The notes under the pieces were generated by a model. The model had not been told where the DNA came from, ran no database searches, and saw nothing but the letters and a program-made list of their open reading frames with translations. From DASRCB01 sp035653295 (lineage in GTDB: Bacteria; Acidobacteriota; Terriglobia; Bryobacterales; Bryobacteraceae): a DNA stretch of 13,239 bases. The stretch is from positions 1 through 13,239 of the forward strand of contig DASRCB010000296.1 of assembly GCA_035653295.1 (NCBI GenBank), in the 5' to 3' direction. A program made the position numbers and the translations under genes. This document shows positions 7,383 through 13,239 of this stretch, one piece after another. Every line of letters starts with the position of its first letter. Within the stretch, counting starts at the first letter, position 1.

Positions 7383-8587
7383 AAGGTCATGGCCGCGAAG
7401 CTGACCACGCTTTCCGGATCGATGTTCCACTGCTGATAGCGGCAAAGTTCTCCGCGCGCGTGGGGCACGGCCCGCAGGAATGTGTATAGCGGGGCCGACC
7501 CGCACCATTTCAGGTCGTCTCTGTTTTCCTGCACGAGTGACCAGAAGCCGGCCGCGTCCGCTGCGTTGATGCGGTCGATACGGCCGCGGTCCCGCCGCGC
7601 GACATCGGTCATCTCGCCCTCATCGGCCAGCGCGGTTAGGGCGTCGCCATAACGGCGGCCCATGTGAGCCATGTCGATACCCAGCACCCACAGGAGCTTA
7701 TCGCCCTCGCGCGCGGCGATCTCGCCCATAGCGCCCAGGAAACGCTTCACCGCCTCGTTATCCTCCGGCATGCCGCCCTGGTAAATGCTGCGCGCGTACG
7801 AGCCGCACAGAATCGGCAGAATGCGAACCTTCGGACCATAGCGGTGCTGGAGGAAGAGCACCTGAAACTCAATGGAGTGCTCCACGGCGTGGCAGTAGTC
7901 TTCCATGTTGATGGCTGCGGGCGCCTTGGCCGCCAGCTCGTCCACCAGCCGCAGGTCCGTCACCGCCTCGCCGAAAGGGGTCACGAACGGCTTTCGTGTT
8001 AACCCGAACTTGTCCGGCTCCCCGTAGTGCGACGTCCCGAGCACGACGAAGGTTCGGTCCGCATATGCGGGGGTCAGCTTGTTGTATGCCTCGCGATACG
8101 ATTCCCATCCTCCGAAGGGACTGACGTGCGGCGCGGCGATGCCCACCAGAGAATCGCGCACGGCGGCGGGCGGCTCGCCCATGTACTCGTCAAGCTGCTG
8201 GCGCACGGCGTCGGCATCGTCCGGATACGCGGCGCCGGCGTGAGAGGGCTCGCGTTTCGGCGCAGCGGCAAATTCGCTCATTTTGGCCTGCCTCATGGCC
8301 AGAAAACGATCGTTTTCCAGAAATCCGGCGTCGCTGAGCGTGTCCATCAGGTGCTTTTCCAGCTGGCCGATCTGAATTTCCCCGGTCGCTCGCACCAGGC
8401 TCTCCCTCAGGTCCAGTTCGTTTTGCTCGCCGTCAAAGCAGGCCAGTGACGCCACCAGCGGCGGCGGCACCAGCAGCATGGCGTCGGAGAAGTGGAAGGG
8501 GTCGCGGATAAGCAGGCCTGGGTGCTCGGGATCCGGGGATGGGGTGAAGTCCAGCTCCATCCGGAGGCGCGGCAGTGCCTGAGACAT
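7349..8587 (-). CDS. MEMO family protein (AmmeMemoRadiSam system protein B-like) with N-terminal extension
   Basis: 412 residues. The MEMO fold covers about 110-405: APHVSPFGG (H154), LGTSHYG (H187), EHSIEFQVLFLQ (H237), GIDMAHMG (D305, H308) and WCGSAPLY (C362) match the conserved metal-site positions of MEMO1-type proteins, which are related to extradiol dioxygenases and in bacteria often sit with an AMMECR1 gene and a radical SAM gene. Neither partner is in this window. Residues 1-105 are additional, with a small alpha/beta segment (DPFHFSDAMLLVPPPLVASL, then a helical LRESLVRATGEIQIGQLEKHL part) that may be a winged-helix-like or PqqD-like domain; this is inference. The final residues overlap the ferredoxin gene antisense. 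Biochemical role unknown; a redox or metal-dependent role is plausible. Confidence 0.88.
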   Translation of the reverse strand: MSQALPRLRMELDFTPSPDPEHPGLLIRDPFHFSDAMLLVPPPLVASLACFDGEQNELDLRESLVRATGEIQIGQLEKHLMDTLSDAGFLENDRFLAMRQAKMSEFAAAPKREPSHAGAAYPDDADAVRQQLDEYMGEPPAAVRDSLVGIAAPHVSPFGGWESYREAYNKLTPAYADRTFVVLGTSHYGEPDKFGLTRKPFVTPFGEAVTDLRLVDELAAKAPAAINMEDYCHAVEHSIEFQVLFLQHRYGPKVRILPILCGSYARSIYQGGMPEDNEAVKRFLGAMGEIAAREGDKLLWVLGIDMAHMGRRYGDALTALADEGEMTDVARRDRGRIDRINAADAAGFWSLVQENRDDLKWCGSAPLYTFLRAVPHARGELCRYQQWNIDPESVVSFAAMTFHNVDAPPSLM

Positions 8588-8603
8588 CTACAATTAGGAT
8601 CGC

Positions 8604-9272
8604 ATGGTAGTACTCATAACCGGTGCAACAGGCGGCCTCGGAACCGCCGTGGTAAAGACGTTTCTGGAGAGCGGCGCGGCCGCGGTTTTCGGCGCGGCGC
8701 TCTCATGGCAGGGGGAACAGATTCCGGAGGGGCGCTTTCATCCCATCGAGGCGGACCTGACCACAGCCGCCGGCTGTGAGCAGGTGGTGGCGCGCACCGG
8801 CCCGGTGGACGCCCTGATCCACTGTGTGGGCGCCTTTGCCGGCGGCGACCCCGTGGGCGAGACGGACGAGAAGACCTGGGACTTCATGATGAACGTGAAC
8901 CTGCGATCCGCGTTCCTGATGTGCCGCGCGGTCCTGCCCGGGATGCTGAAAGCGGGATCGGGGCGGATCGTCGCCGTGGGGTCGCGGACGGGCACGGAAC
9001 CGGCAGCAGGCCTCAGCGCCTATGGCGCCTCCAAAGCAGGCCTCGTCGCGCTGATTCGGACCATCGCACTCGAAACGAAGGGCACGAAGGTGACGGCCAA
9101 CGTCATCATGCCCAGCGTCATCGACACCGCGGCAAACCGCGCCGCCATGCCCAAAGCGGATCCCCGAAAATGGGTCCGGCCGGAGTCGATCGCCGGGCTT
9201 CTGCTGTGGCTTGCCTCCCAGGAAGCCGCCGACGTCAGCGGCGCGGTCATCCCCATTTACGGCGCAGCCTGA
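8604..9272 (+). CDS. Short-chain dehydrogenase/reductase
   Basis: 222-residue classical SDR. The Rossmann nucleotide loop TGATGGLG is at 6-13, the active-site Asn is likely Asn99 (MNVNL), and the catalytic Ser127, Tyr140 and Lys144 lie in VAVGSRTG and YGASK. The usual NNAG motif is replaced by CVGAFAGG (74-81), as seen in dihydropteridine reductase-like members. At 222 residues it is slightly short and lacks a long substrate loop. Oxidises or reduces a carbonyl/hydroxyl group using NAD(P); substrate unknown. It diverges from the MEMO gene with 16 nt between start codons; a TACAAT at 8589-8594 and AGGA at 8596-8599 lie in that gap, so the transcript leader must be very short. A promoter for hfq follows it. 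Confidence 0.9.
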   Translation: MVVLITGATGGLGTAVVKTFLESGAAAVFGAALSWQGEQIPEGRFHPIEADLTTAAGCEQVVARTGPVDALIHCVGAFAGGDPVGETDEKTWDFMMNVNLRSAFLMCRAVLPGMLKAGSGRIVAVGSRTGTEPAAGLSAYGASKAGLVALIRTIALETKGTKVTANVIMPSVIDTAANRAAMPKADPRKWVRPESIAGLLLWLASQEAADVSGAVIPIYGAA

Positions 9273-9289
9273 GACCTTTTTACAAGTTG

Positions 9290-9317
9290 TTGACAACCGC
9301 CCCGATGTGGTTCAATA
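9290..9317 (+). promoter_or_regulatory. Candidate promoter for the Hfq-like gene
   Basis: A perfect -35, TTGACA (9290-9295), is followed at 15 to 17 nt by TTCAAT/TCAATA (9311-9317), a weak -10. The -35 lies inside an inverted repeat GTTGT (9286-9290) TG ACAAC (9293-9297), which might be an operator. Transcription from here gives a leader of about 85-90 nt before the GTG at 9411, within which TTACC (9325-9329) / GGTAA (9339-9343) and GCGG (9337-9340) / CCGC (9346-9349) are two competing small hairpins. Confidence 0.45.
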
Positions 9318-9410
9318 GGCGTAGTTACCAGAGCTTGCGGTAAACCCGCCTGACGTGGTGTTGCTCCATCCAACGGGGCCGGGACCGATCTGATCTGCCG
9401 GAGTTTCACC

Positions 9411-9722
9411 GTGGATTCTGTCAATCGCAAACTGATCCGCCCCTCGCTCTCCGATTCCCGAGAGCCTGGCCGAGGCCGCAACGGCAACAACCGTAAGAAC
9501 GCGCCACCGGACCAAACCAACGCCGAAAACTTCTATTACATGAAGCAAATGCAGTCCAAGACCCCCATGGTCGTGGTGTTGAAGGACGGGGAGGAACTGC
9601 ATGGAGTCATCGAGTGGTACGACAAGTGTTCGCTGAAGCTGAACCGGGTTGATGCTCCGAATTTATTGATTTTCAAGCCGAATATCAAATACATGTACAA
9701 GGCGTCGGACCGCCGTCCCTGA
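9411..9722 (+). CDS. hfq: Hfq-like RNA chaperone (divergent Sm-fold protein)
   Basis: 103 residues. Residues 1-36 are a basic, disordered tail (GRGRNGNNRK). The Sm1 motif follows from NAENFYY through TPMVVVLKDGEELHGVIEWYDK (51-72), and Sm2 is NLLIFKPNIKYMYK (84-97). The PMVVVL-x-DG and IEWYDK units match Hfq PVSIYLVNG and IESFDQ. Hfq forms a hexameric ring that helps small RNAs pair with mRNAs. Compared with the E. coli protein, YKH of Sm2 is FKP here and the rim RRER is replaced by MQSK, so RNA contacts on the proximal face and rim should differ. GTG at 9411 has GGAG at 9400-9403, 7 nt upstream. It stands alone and ends 7 nt before the convergent thioesterase gene. Confidence 0.8.
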   Translation: MDSVNRKLIRPSLSDSREPGRGRNGNNRKNAPPDQTNAENFYYMKQMQSKTPMVVVLKDGEELHGVIEWYDKCSLKLNRVDAPNLLIFKPNIKYMYKASDRRP

Positions 9723-9729
9723 CCGAGCC

Positions 9730-10224
9730 TCAGGATTTTCGCCGCGCTCGATCGCGCAGCTCCAGGCGGTGAAGGCGGCGCGCTTCGGCATCGTGCCACC
9801 TGCGGATCTCTTCCTCAGATTCCGGCACTACCGGCGGAACGACAACCGGCCGGTCATTCTCGTCGAGCGCCACGAAGGTCAGATACGCCGAGGAGGCGTG
9901 GCGGCGCTCGCCGCTGCGCATGTTCTCCACTTCGACGCGCACTCCCACTTCCATCGAGGTCCTGAAAACGCGGTTCACGCTGGAGCGCAGCACGATGAGA
10001 TTGCCAATGTGGACCGGGTGCAGGAAGTTCATGGAGTCGATGGAGGCGGTCACCACCGTTCGGCGCGCATGCCGCAGGGCCGCGAGCGCGCCCGCAAGAT
10101 CCACCAGGTGCATGACCTTGCCACCCAGCACATGACCGAGCGCGTTGGCGTCGCTGGGAAGGGCGAATTCTGAGTATTCCGAAAGCGAGTCGCGGACCGG
10201 CCTGCCGGGCAGCTCCGGCTTCAA
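9730..10224 (-). CDS. Acyl-CoA thioesterase, hotdog fold
   Basis: 164 residues from TTG 10224. Cleaves fatty acyl-CoA to free acid and CoA. The YciA/ACOT signature runs D-A-N-A-L-G-H-V-L-G-G-K-V-M-H-L-V-D at 25-42, with N27 and D42 as likely key residues. It is followed by AALRHARRTVVTASIDSM and a second conserved strand pair ending in SSAYLTFVALDE (111-122). The C-terminal 40 residues are charged and helical. Start: TTG overlaps the TGA of the upstream gene as TTGA, with GGAG (10235-10232) 7 nt before it, indicating coupled translation. A longer in-frame ATG at 10299 would add 25 residues of no recognisable character and overlap the neighbour by 79 nt, so I prefer the TTG. Confidence 0.88.
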   Translation of the reverse strand: MKPELPGRPVRDSLSEYSEFALPSDANALGHVLGGKVMHLVDLAGALAALRHARRTVVTASIDSMNFLHPVHIGNLIVLRSSVNRVFRTSMEVGVRVEVENMRSGERRHASSAYLTFVALDENDRPVVVPPVVPESEEEIRRWHDAEARRLHRLELRDRARRKS

Positions 10225-10631
10225 GCCGAAGCTCCGGTTCGTTTGCGATAAGTTAGAGCGAACGCTTCCGCCTGCTTTCGCAGGATCGCATCGTCGCACT
10301 CTGCATGGCTGCTGGCGATGTCGTATTCCACGACGCCGTGATTCGAAGGCCAGCAGTCGCGCTCATACGAGTAGAGGATCTGCAGGCGATCCGGCGCGCT
10401 GGCCGTCACGTGAAAACGAACCGCGTCGCCGCGGCCTTCGGCAAAGCGATCGCATGCGCCGCGCGCATAGCCGGAGTTGCAGCGGGTGCGCGCCGTGTCA
10501 TTGTCGGGCGTCACCGGCTCGGCCCCGGCGTGGCATTCGCCCTCCCACGGTTCGATGAGTGGAACGCGCGGCGGAACCGCCCAGCGGCCGTCTTCCAGAG
10601 GACGCGTGGGACAGAACCATGGACACGGCAT
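10221..10631 (-). CDS. Conserved-looking cysteine-rich protein of unknown function
   Basis: 136 residues from ATG 10631. I know no named family. It has seven cysteines: C3 and C7 in MPCPWFCP, C33 in GECHAGAEP, C51 and C60 in CNSGYARGAC, C93 and C112. The spacing of the first five suggests a metal or iron-sulfur site, but no classic pattern is complete. The middle of the protein (VRFHVTASAPDRLQILYSYERDCW) looks like a beta sheet. A longer frame begins at 10739, but those 36 residues are poor and would overlap the divergent TPR gene; the cysteine motif begins right at the chosen start. No signal peptide or membrane segment. The downstream thioesterase starts at its stop codon (TTGA), so the two are co-translated and probably function together. 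Confidence 0.72.
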   Translation of the reverse strand: MPCPWFCPTRPLEDGRWAVPPRVPLIEPWEGECHAGAEPVTPDNDTARTRCNSGYARGACDRFAEGRGDAVRFHVTASAPDRLQILYSYERDCWPSNHGVVEYDIASSHAECDDAILRKQAEAFALTYRKRTGASA

Positions 10632-10657
10632 CAGCGCGTATGGTAGCACGGAGAATG

Positions 10658-10975
10658 ATGGCTTCAAATCGCGTGGAAGTGCTGCGTTCGATGCTCGCGC
10701 AGGACCCGAAAAACAGCTTCGCCCGTTACGGTCTGGCAATGGAGCACGTCAAGGCCGGGGAACTGGAGGAAGCGGTCGCGGCCTTCCGGGAATTGATCGC
10801 CGCCGATCCGAACTACGCCGCCGCATATTTCCACGGCGGACAGACGTTCGAGAAGCTGGGGCGCCTCGATGACGCGCGCAGGATGTACGAAGCGGGCATC
10901 GAAGTCACCTCGCGCACCGGCGACGCGCACACGCGCGGCGAGCTACAGGGCGCGCTCGACCTGCTGCCAATTTGA
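10658..10975 (+). CDS. Small TPR-repeat protein
   Basis: 105 residues, essentially three TPR-like helical pairs: VEVLRSMLAQDPKNSFARYGLA (about 6-28), GELEEAVAAFRELIAADPNYAAAYFHGG (34-61) and GRLDDARRMYEAGIEV (68-83), followed by a GDAHTRGELQGALDLL tail. TPR proteins are scaffolds for protein contacts; the partner is unknown. ATG 10658 has CGGAG at 10649-10653, close but usable; ATG 10655 is one codon earlier. An upstream frame from 10559 exists, but its first 33 residues do not resemble a TPR protein and run across the neighbouring gene. It diverges from the cysteine-rich gene with 26 nt between starts, so their promoters must overlap. Confidence 0.8.
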   Translation: MASNRVEVLRSMLAQDPKNSFARYGLAMEHVKAGELEEAVAAFRELIAADPNYAAAYFHGGQTFEKLGRLDDARRMYEAGIEVTSRTGDAHTRGELQGALDLLPI

Positions 10976-10983
10976 GGAGCTGC

Positions 10984-11030
10984 GGCCTGTCGCAAAGAGA
11001 CGCAAGTCCGTGCTACAGGATTCCTGCCGG
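10984..11030 (+). other. Possible structured leader before the GAF-PAS gene
   Basis: In the 73-nt gap before the GAF-PAS gene, CCG (11008-11010) can pair with CGG (11028-11030) around an inner hairpin CAGG (11016-11019) / CCTG (11023-11026). The upstream GCAAAG and GACGCAAG segments (10992-11006) recall the core of cyclic di-GMP-I riboswitches, but the element is about half the usual length and lacks the tetraloop arm. It may be only a small hairpin. Confidence 0.15.
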
Positions 11031-11048
11031 AATGCATCATATAGGAAG

Positions 11049-11954
11049 ATGCAACCTCTGGTAGCGGAAGCGGAACGTGACGGCAGGAGAGAACGCCTGC
11101 TGGAAGCCGAGAACGACGTGCTGCGGCTGATCATCGATCAGGCGCCGCTTCCGGCTGTCCTCACGCAACTGGTGCGCATGGCCGAGCAGCACGGGTCCGC
11201 GGGACTGCTGGCCTCGATCCTGCTGCTCGATGAGGATGGCGTGCATTTGCGGCACGGTGCCGCGCCGACGCTCGCCGAGGGATATAACCGCGCCATCGAC
11301 GGCATCGAAATCGGTCCCAGCGTGGGCTCCTGCGGCACGGCCGCTTTCCGCGGCGAGCCGGTGGTGGTAACCGACATCGCTAACGATCCGCTGTGGGCCG
11401 ATTTCAAAGACCTCGCCGCGCTGCATGGGCTGCGGGCCTGCTGGTCAACGCCAATCATGTCCTCGCGAGGGCAGGTGCTGGGGACCTTCGCGCTGTATTA
11501 TCGCCGGCCAACGGAGCCGCCGGCCGAAGATGAACTCATCGTTCAGTTGCTCACGAGAACCGCCGCGCTGGCCATCGAGCGGCACAGGGCCGAATCGCAC
11601 CTGGCGGAGACGCAGGAGCGGTTTCTGGCTCTCGGACGCTCGCTTCCCGTCGGCGCATTCACCACCGACACCCTGGGCAGCTTCAGCTATGTGAATCCGC
11701 GATTTCAGGAGATGAGCGGCTACAATTTCGAGAAAACGGTCGAGTACTGGCTCCAGAACGCGGTGGTCCCCGAACGGCGCGCGCAGGTCGTTGCGCTCTG
11801 GCAGGACCGGGCGTCCAAAAGAATGGAGTTCGATTCCGAGTTCCCCATCACAGTCGAAGGCCAGGGCCGCGTCCTGCGCATGCGCGCCGCGCCCATGCGA
11901 TCTGCCGCCGGCGCGCACATCGGTTACGTCGGAACGGTCGAACTCAGCCGCTGA
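11049..11954 (+). CDS. GAF-PAS sensor protein without output domain
   Basis: 301 residues from ATG 11049. A GAF domain spans about 21-176 with the typical VGSCGTAAFRGEPVVVTDI and LRACWSTPIMSSRGQVLGTF segments. A short helical linker (AAL-x-IERHRAESHLAETQERF) leads to a PAS domain with its C-terminal PAC strands (about 190-300, ending IGYVGTVELSR). Such pairs normally precede a histidine kinase, GGDEF or EAL domain; here the protein stops right after the PAS fold. It may act as a stand-alone ligand sensor or be the remaining front of a longer sensor. The frame is open back to 10869, but that part overlaps the TPR gene and is arginine-rich, not protein-like. The start has AGGAAG adjacent, rather too close. 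Ligand unknown. Its stop overlaps the convergent ligase gene by 11 nt. Confidence 0.82.
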   Translation: MQPLVAEAERDGRRERLLEAENDVLRLIIDQAPLPAVLTQLVRMAEQHGSAGLLASILLLDEDGVHLRHGAAPTLAEGYNRAIDGIEIGPSVGSCGTAAFRGEPVVVTDIANDPLWADFKDLAALHGLRACWSTPIMSSRGQVLGTFALYYRRPTEPPAEDELIVQLLTRTAALAIERHRAESHLAETQERFLALGRSLPVGAFTTDTLGSFSYVNPRFQEMSGYNFEKTVEYWLQNAVVPERRAQVVALWQDRASKRMEFDSEFPITVEGQGRVLRMRAAPMRSAAGAHIGYVGTVELSR

Positions 11955-13203
11955 GCAGCGGACCTGTCTGCAAATTCGGCTTCCCGAAGCCGCGCGCTGC
12001 GTCCACGGCGATATAGGCGAACCCCACCGTCGCGAGGAACAACGTCAGCACTTCGCTGTCGCCCAGATTGTATTCCGCGAAGCCGGCCACCAGTACAGCG
12101 ATGATCGCCGCAACCGACCCGTGCAGAATGAAACGCGCGTCCGTATCGGCGACGCCACGCCGCAGCGTTCTGGCGCAGTCGAACAGCACCTTGCCGATCA
12201 GCCACAACATCGCCAGCATCGTCGGAATCCCGCGCTCGGCCGCGTACTGAAGATAGACATTGTGCAGGTGGCCGTAATAGCCCGAAGGCAGCGGACGCGG
12301 CGTGTCCGGCGGCAGATACTTCATGAACTGCAGGCGAGGCTCCTCAGGGCCCAGCCCCAGCCACGGATGCGCGCGGATCATGCGCAGGCCGGTTCGCCAG
12401 ACCACCACGCGAAACTGATTGGAATCGAGATCGCCGTGCGGCCGGACCAGTGACAGCGCCCGCTGCCGCACGGGCGCGAACACCATCGCCGCGAGCAGCA
12501 GCAGCGGCAGGGCAATGATGAACACGCGCCGCCACGCCCACAACAGATAAACGCCGCCGGCCAGAGTTCCCAGCCAAACGCTGCGCGTCAGCCCGAGCAC
12601 CATCGACACAGCCAGCACGGCAGCGCACGCGGCCGCGGTAATGCGCCAGCGCATCTCCGCTCGAGCGAAGAAAAGCAGCGCCGCCACCAGCAGCAGCACC
12701 ATCATTTCTTCGCCCCCCAGCGTCATCCAGTGGCTCATGAATCCGGTGATGCGCTCCCCCACGTAGCTCTGATAAAACGGCTGATGCGCGCGGGCGGCCG
12801 CGCGGTATTTCGTGAAGAACTGCAGAAAGCTGACCAGCGCGGAGGCAGCGGCGGCCGCGCCGCAGGCCAGCACCACCCAGCGCACCTCGCGCGCGCGGCG
12901 GAAAGCGCTGTAGACCAGAACGAGGACCAGCAGGACGAAGAACTTCCGGATCTGCGGAAGACCAGCGCGCAGGTCCCCGGAAGCCAGCCACGCAAGAATG
13001 GTGCCCGCGATAAAGACTGCGAAAGGCAGCTTAATGGGCGGAAGGCGCAGCCGCGCGCCGGAGGCGAGCAGACACAGCAGCGCCAGCCCGATGAGCACCT
13101 GGGACGCCGCGATCGATACCAGCACCGCAACCGGAATCGCGCCCGTGACCCAGAGAGCGGCGCCGGTGAACCGCGCCCGGTTGAGTTTCATCGAGATCAG
13201 CAT
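11944..13203 (-). CDS. O-antigen ligase family (Wzy_C) membrane protein
   Basis: 419 residues, largely hydrophobic with about 10-12 membrane segments. It carries the family marks: LTRSVWLG (205-212, Arg207 likely equivalent to the essential Arg of WaaL), the long non-cytoplasmic loop with NQFRVVVWRTGLRMI and HPWLGLGP (279-286), and the GHLHNVYLQYAAERG motif (311-325) holding the conserved His. These proteins join polymerised glycan to lipid A core or polymerise repeat units at the outer face of the inner membrane; some members transfer glycan to protein. Which one applies cannot be decided without neighbours: no glycosyltransferase lies in the window, and the upstream side is cut off. ATG 13203 is the longest start; ATG 13191 is also possible. 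Confidence 0.87.
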   Translation of the reverse strand: MLISMKLNRARFTGAALWVTGAIPVAVLVSIAASQVLIGLALLCLLASGARLRLPPIKLPFAVFIAGTILAWLASGDLRAGLPQIRKFFVLLVLVLVYSAFRRAREVRWVVLACGAAAAASALVSFLQFFTKYRAAARAHQPFYQSYVGERITGFMSHWMTLGGEEMMVLLLVAALLFFARAEMRWRITAAACAAVLAVSMVLGLTRSVWLGTLAGGVYLLWAWRRVFIIALPLLLLAAMVFAPVRQRALSLVRPHGDLDSNQFRVVVWRTGLRMIRAHPWLGLGPEEPRLQFMKYLPPDTPRPLPSGYYGHLHNVYLQYAAERGIPTMLAMLWLIGKVLFDCARTLRRGVADTDARFILHGSVAAIIAVLVAGFAEYNLGDSEVLTLFLATVGFAYIAVDAARGFGKPNLQTGPLLSG

Positions 13204-13239
13204 GACACAGCCGGTTTTGTCGCTCCGTTCCGCTTCGCA

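Noticed and set aside
10225..10299. ATG start of the thioesterase at 10299
   Set aside because: It adds 25 residues without family similarity and overlaps the upstream gene by 79 nt; the TTG at 10224 has a good ribosome binding site and a start/stop overlap.
10559..10657. Upstream extension of the TPR gene to 10559
   Set aside because: The added residues are unlike a TPR protein and overlap the cysteine-rich gene on the other strand; a ribosome binding site is present at 10649-10653 for the later start.

Overview
The window is a GC-rich, tightly packed stretch of bacterial chromosome. Its gene set, protein sequences and the small intergenic hairpins suggest an Acidobacteriota member, perhaps of the Solibacter/Bryobacter type. 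That placement is inferred from recognised protein sequences and was not tested by a search. I see no tRNA, rRNA, CRISPR array, transposase or phage gene, so this looks like core chromosome and not a mobile island.

Layout. (a) 1-1330, plus strand: the 3' part of atpD followed by atpC, the end of an F1Fo ATP synthase operon. (b) 1331-1854: about 520 bases without a gene, holding a cluster of short hairpins. (c) 5964 down to 1855, minus strand: a probable four-gene run of metY (O-acetylhomoserine sulfhydrylase), an MFS transporter 3 nt downstream, an ECF sigma factor, and a double-VOC protein with an added N-terminal helical segment that overlaps the sigma gene by 8 nt. (d) 6138-6677, plus: a secreted HExxH metallopeptidase-like protein, then a hairpin element related to the one in (b). 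(e) 6715-6975 minus (DUF2061 membrane protein) and 7029-7382 plus (2Fe-2S ferredoxin), divergent around a compact promoter with a perfect palindrome. (f) 8587 down to 7349, minus: a MEMO-family protein with an extra N-terminal domain, tail-overlapping the ferredoxin gene; a short-chain dehydrogenase diverges from it with only 16 nt between the start codons. (g) 9411-9722, plus: a divergent Hfq-like RNA chaperone. (h) 10631 down to 9730, minus: a cysteine-rich uncharacterised protein and an acyl-CoA thioesterase joined by a TTGA start/stop overlap; a small TPR protein diverges from it. (i) 11049-11954, plus: a GAF-PAS protein with no output domain. (j) 13203 down to 11944, minus: an O-antigen ligase family membrane protein, converging on (i) with an 11-nt overlap.

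The points most worth following are: the sigma/VOC pair, in which the VOC gene has a second, very strong in-frame ribosome binding site that could give two protein forms; the ferredoxin promoter, where an extended -10 lies so close to the GTG start that the mRNA is probably leaderless and where a 13-bp palindrome fills the spacer; the Hfq-like protein with a changed YKH motif and rim; and the coupled cysteine-rich protein and thioesterase. Most other genes are ordinary housekeeping or metabolic genes.
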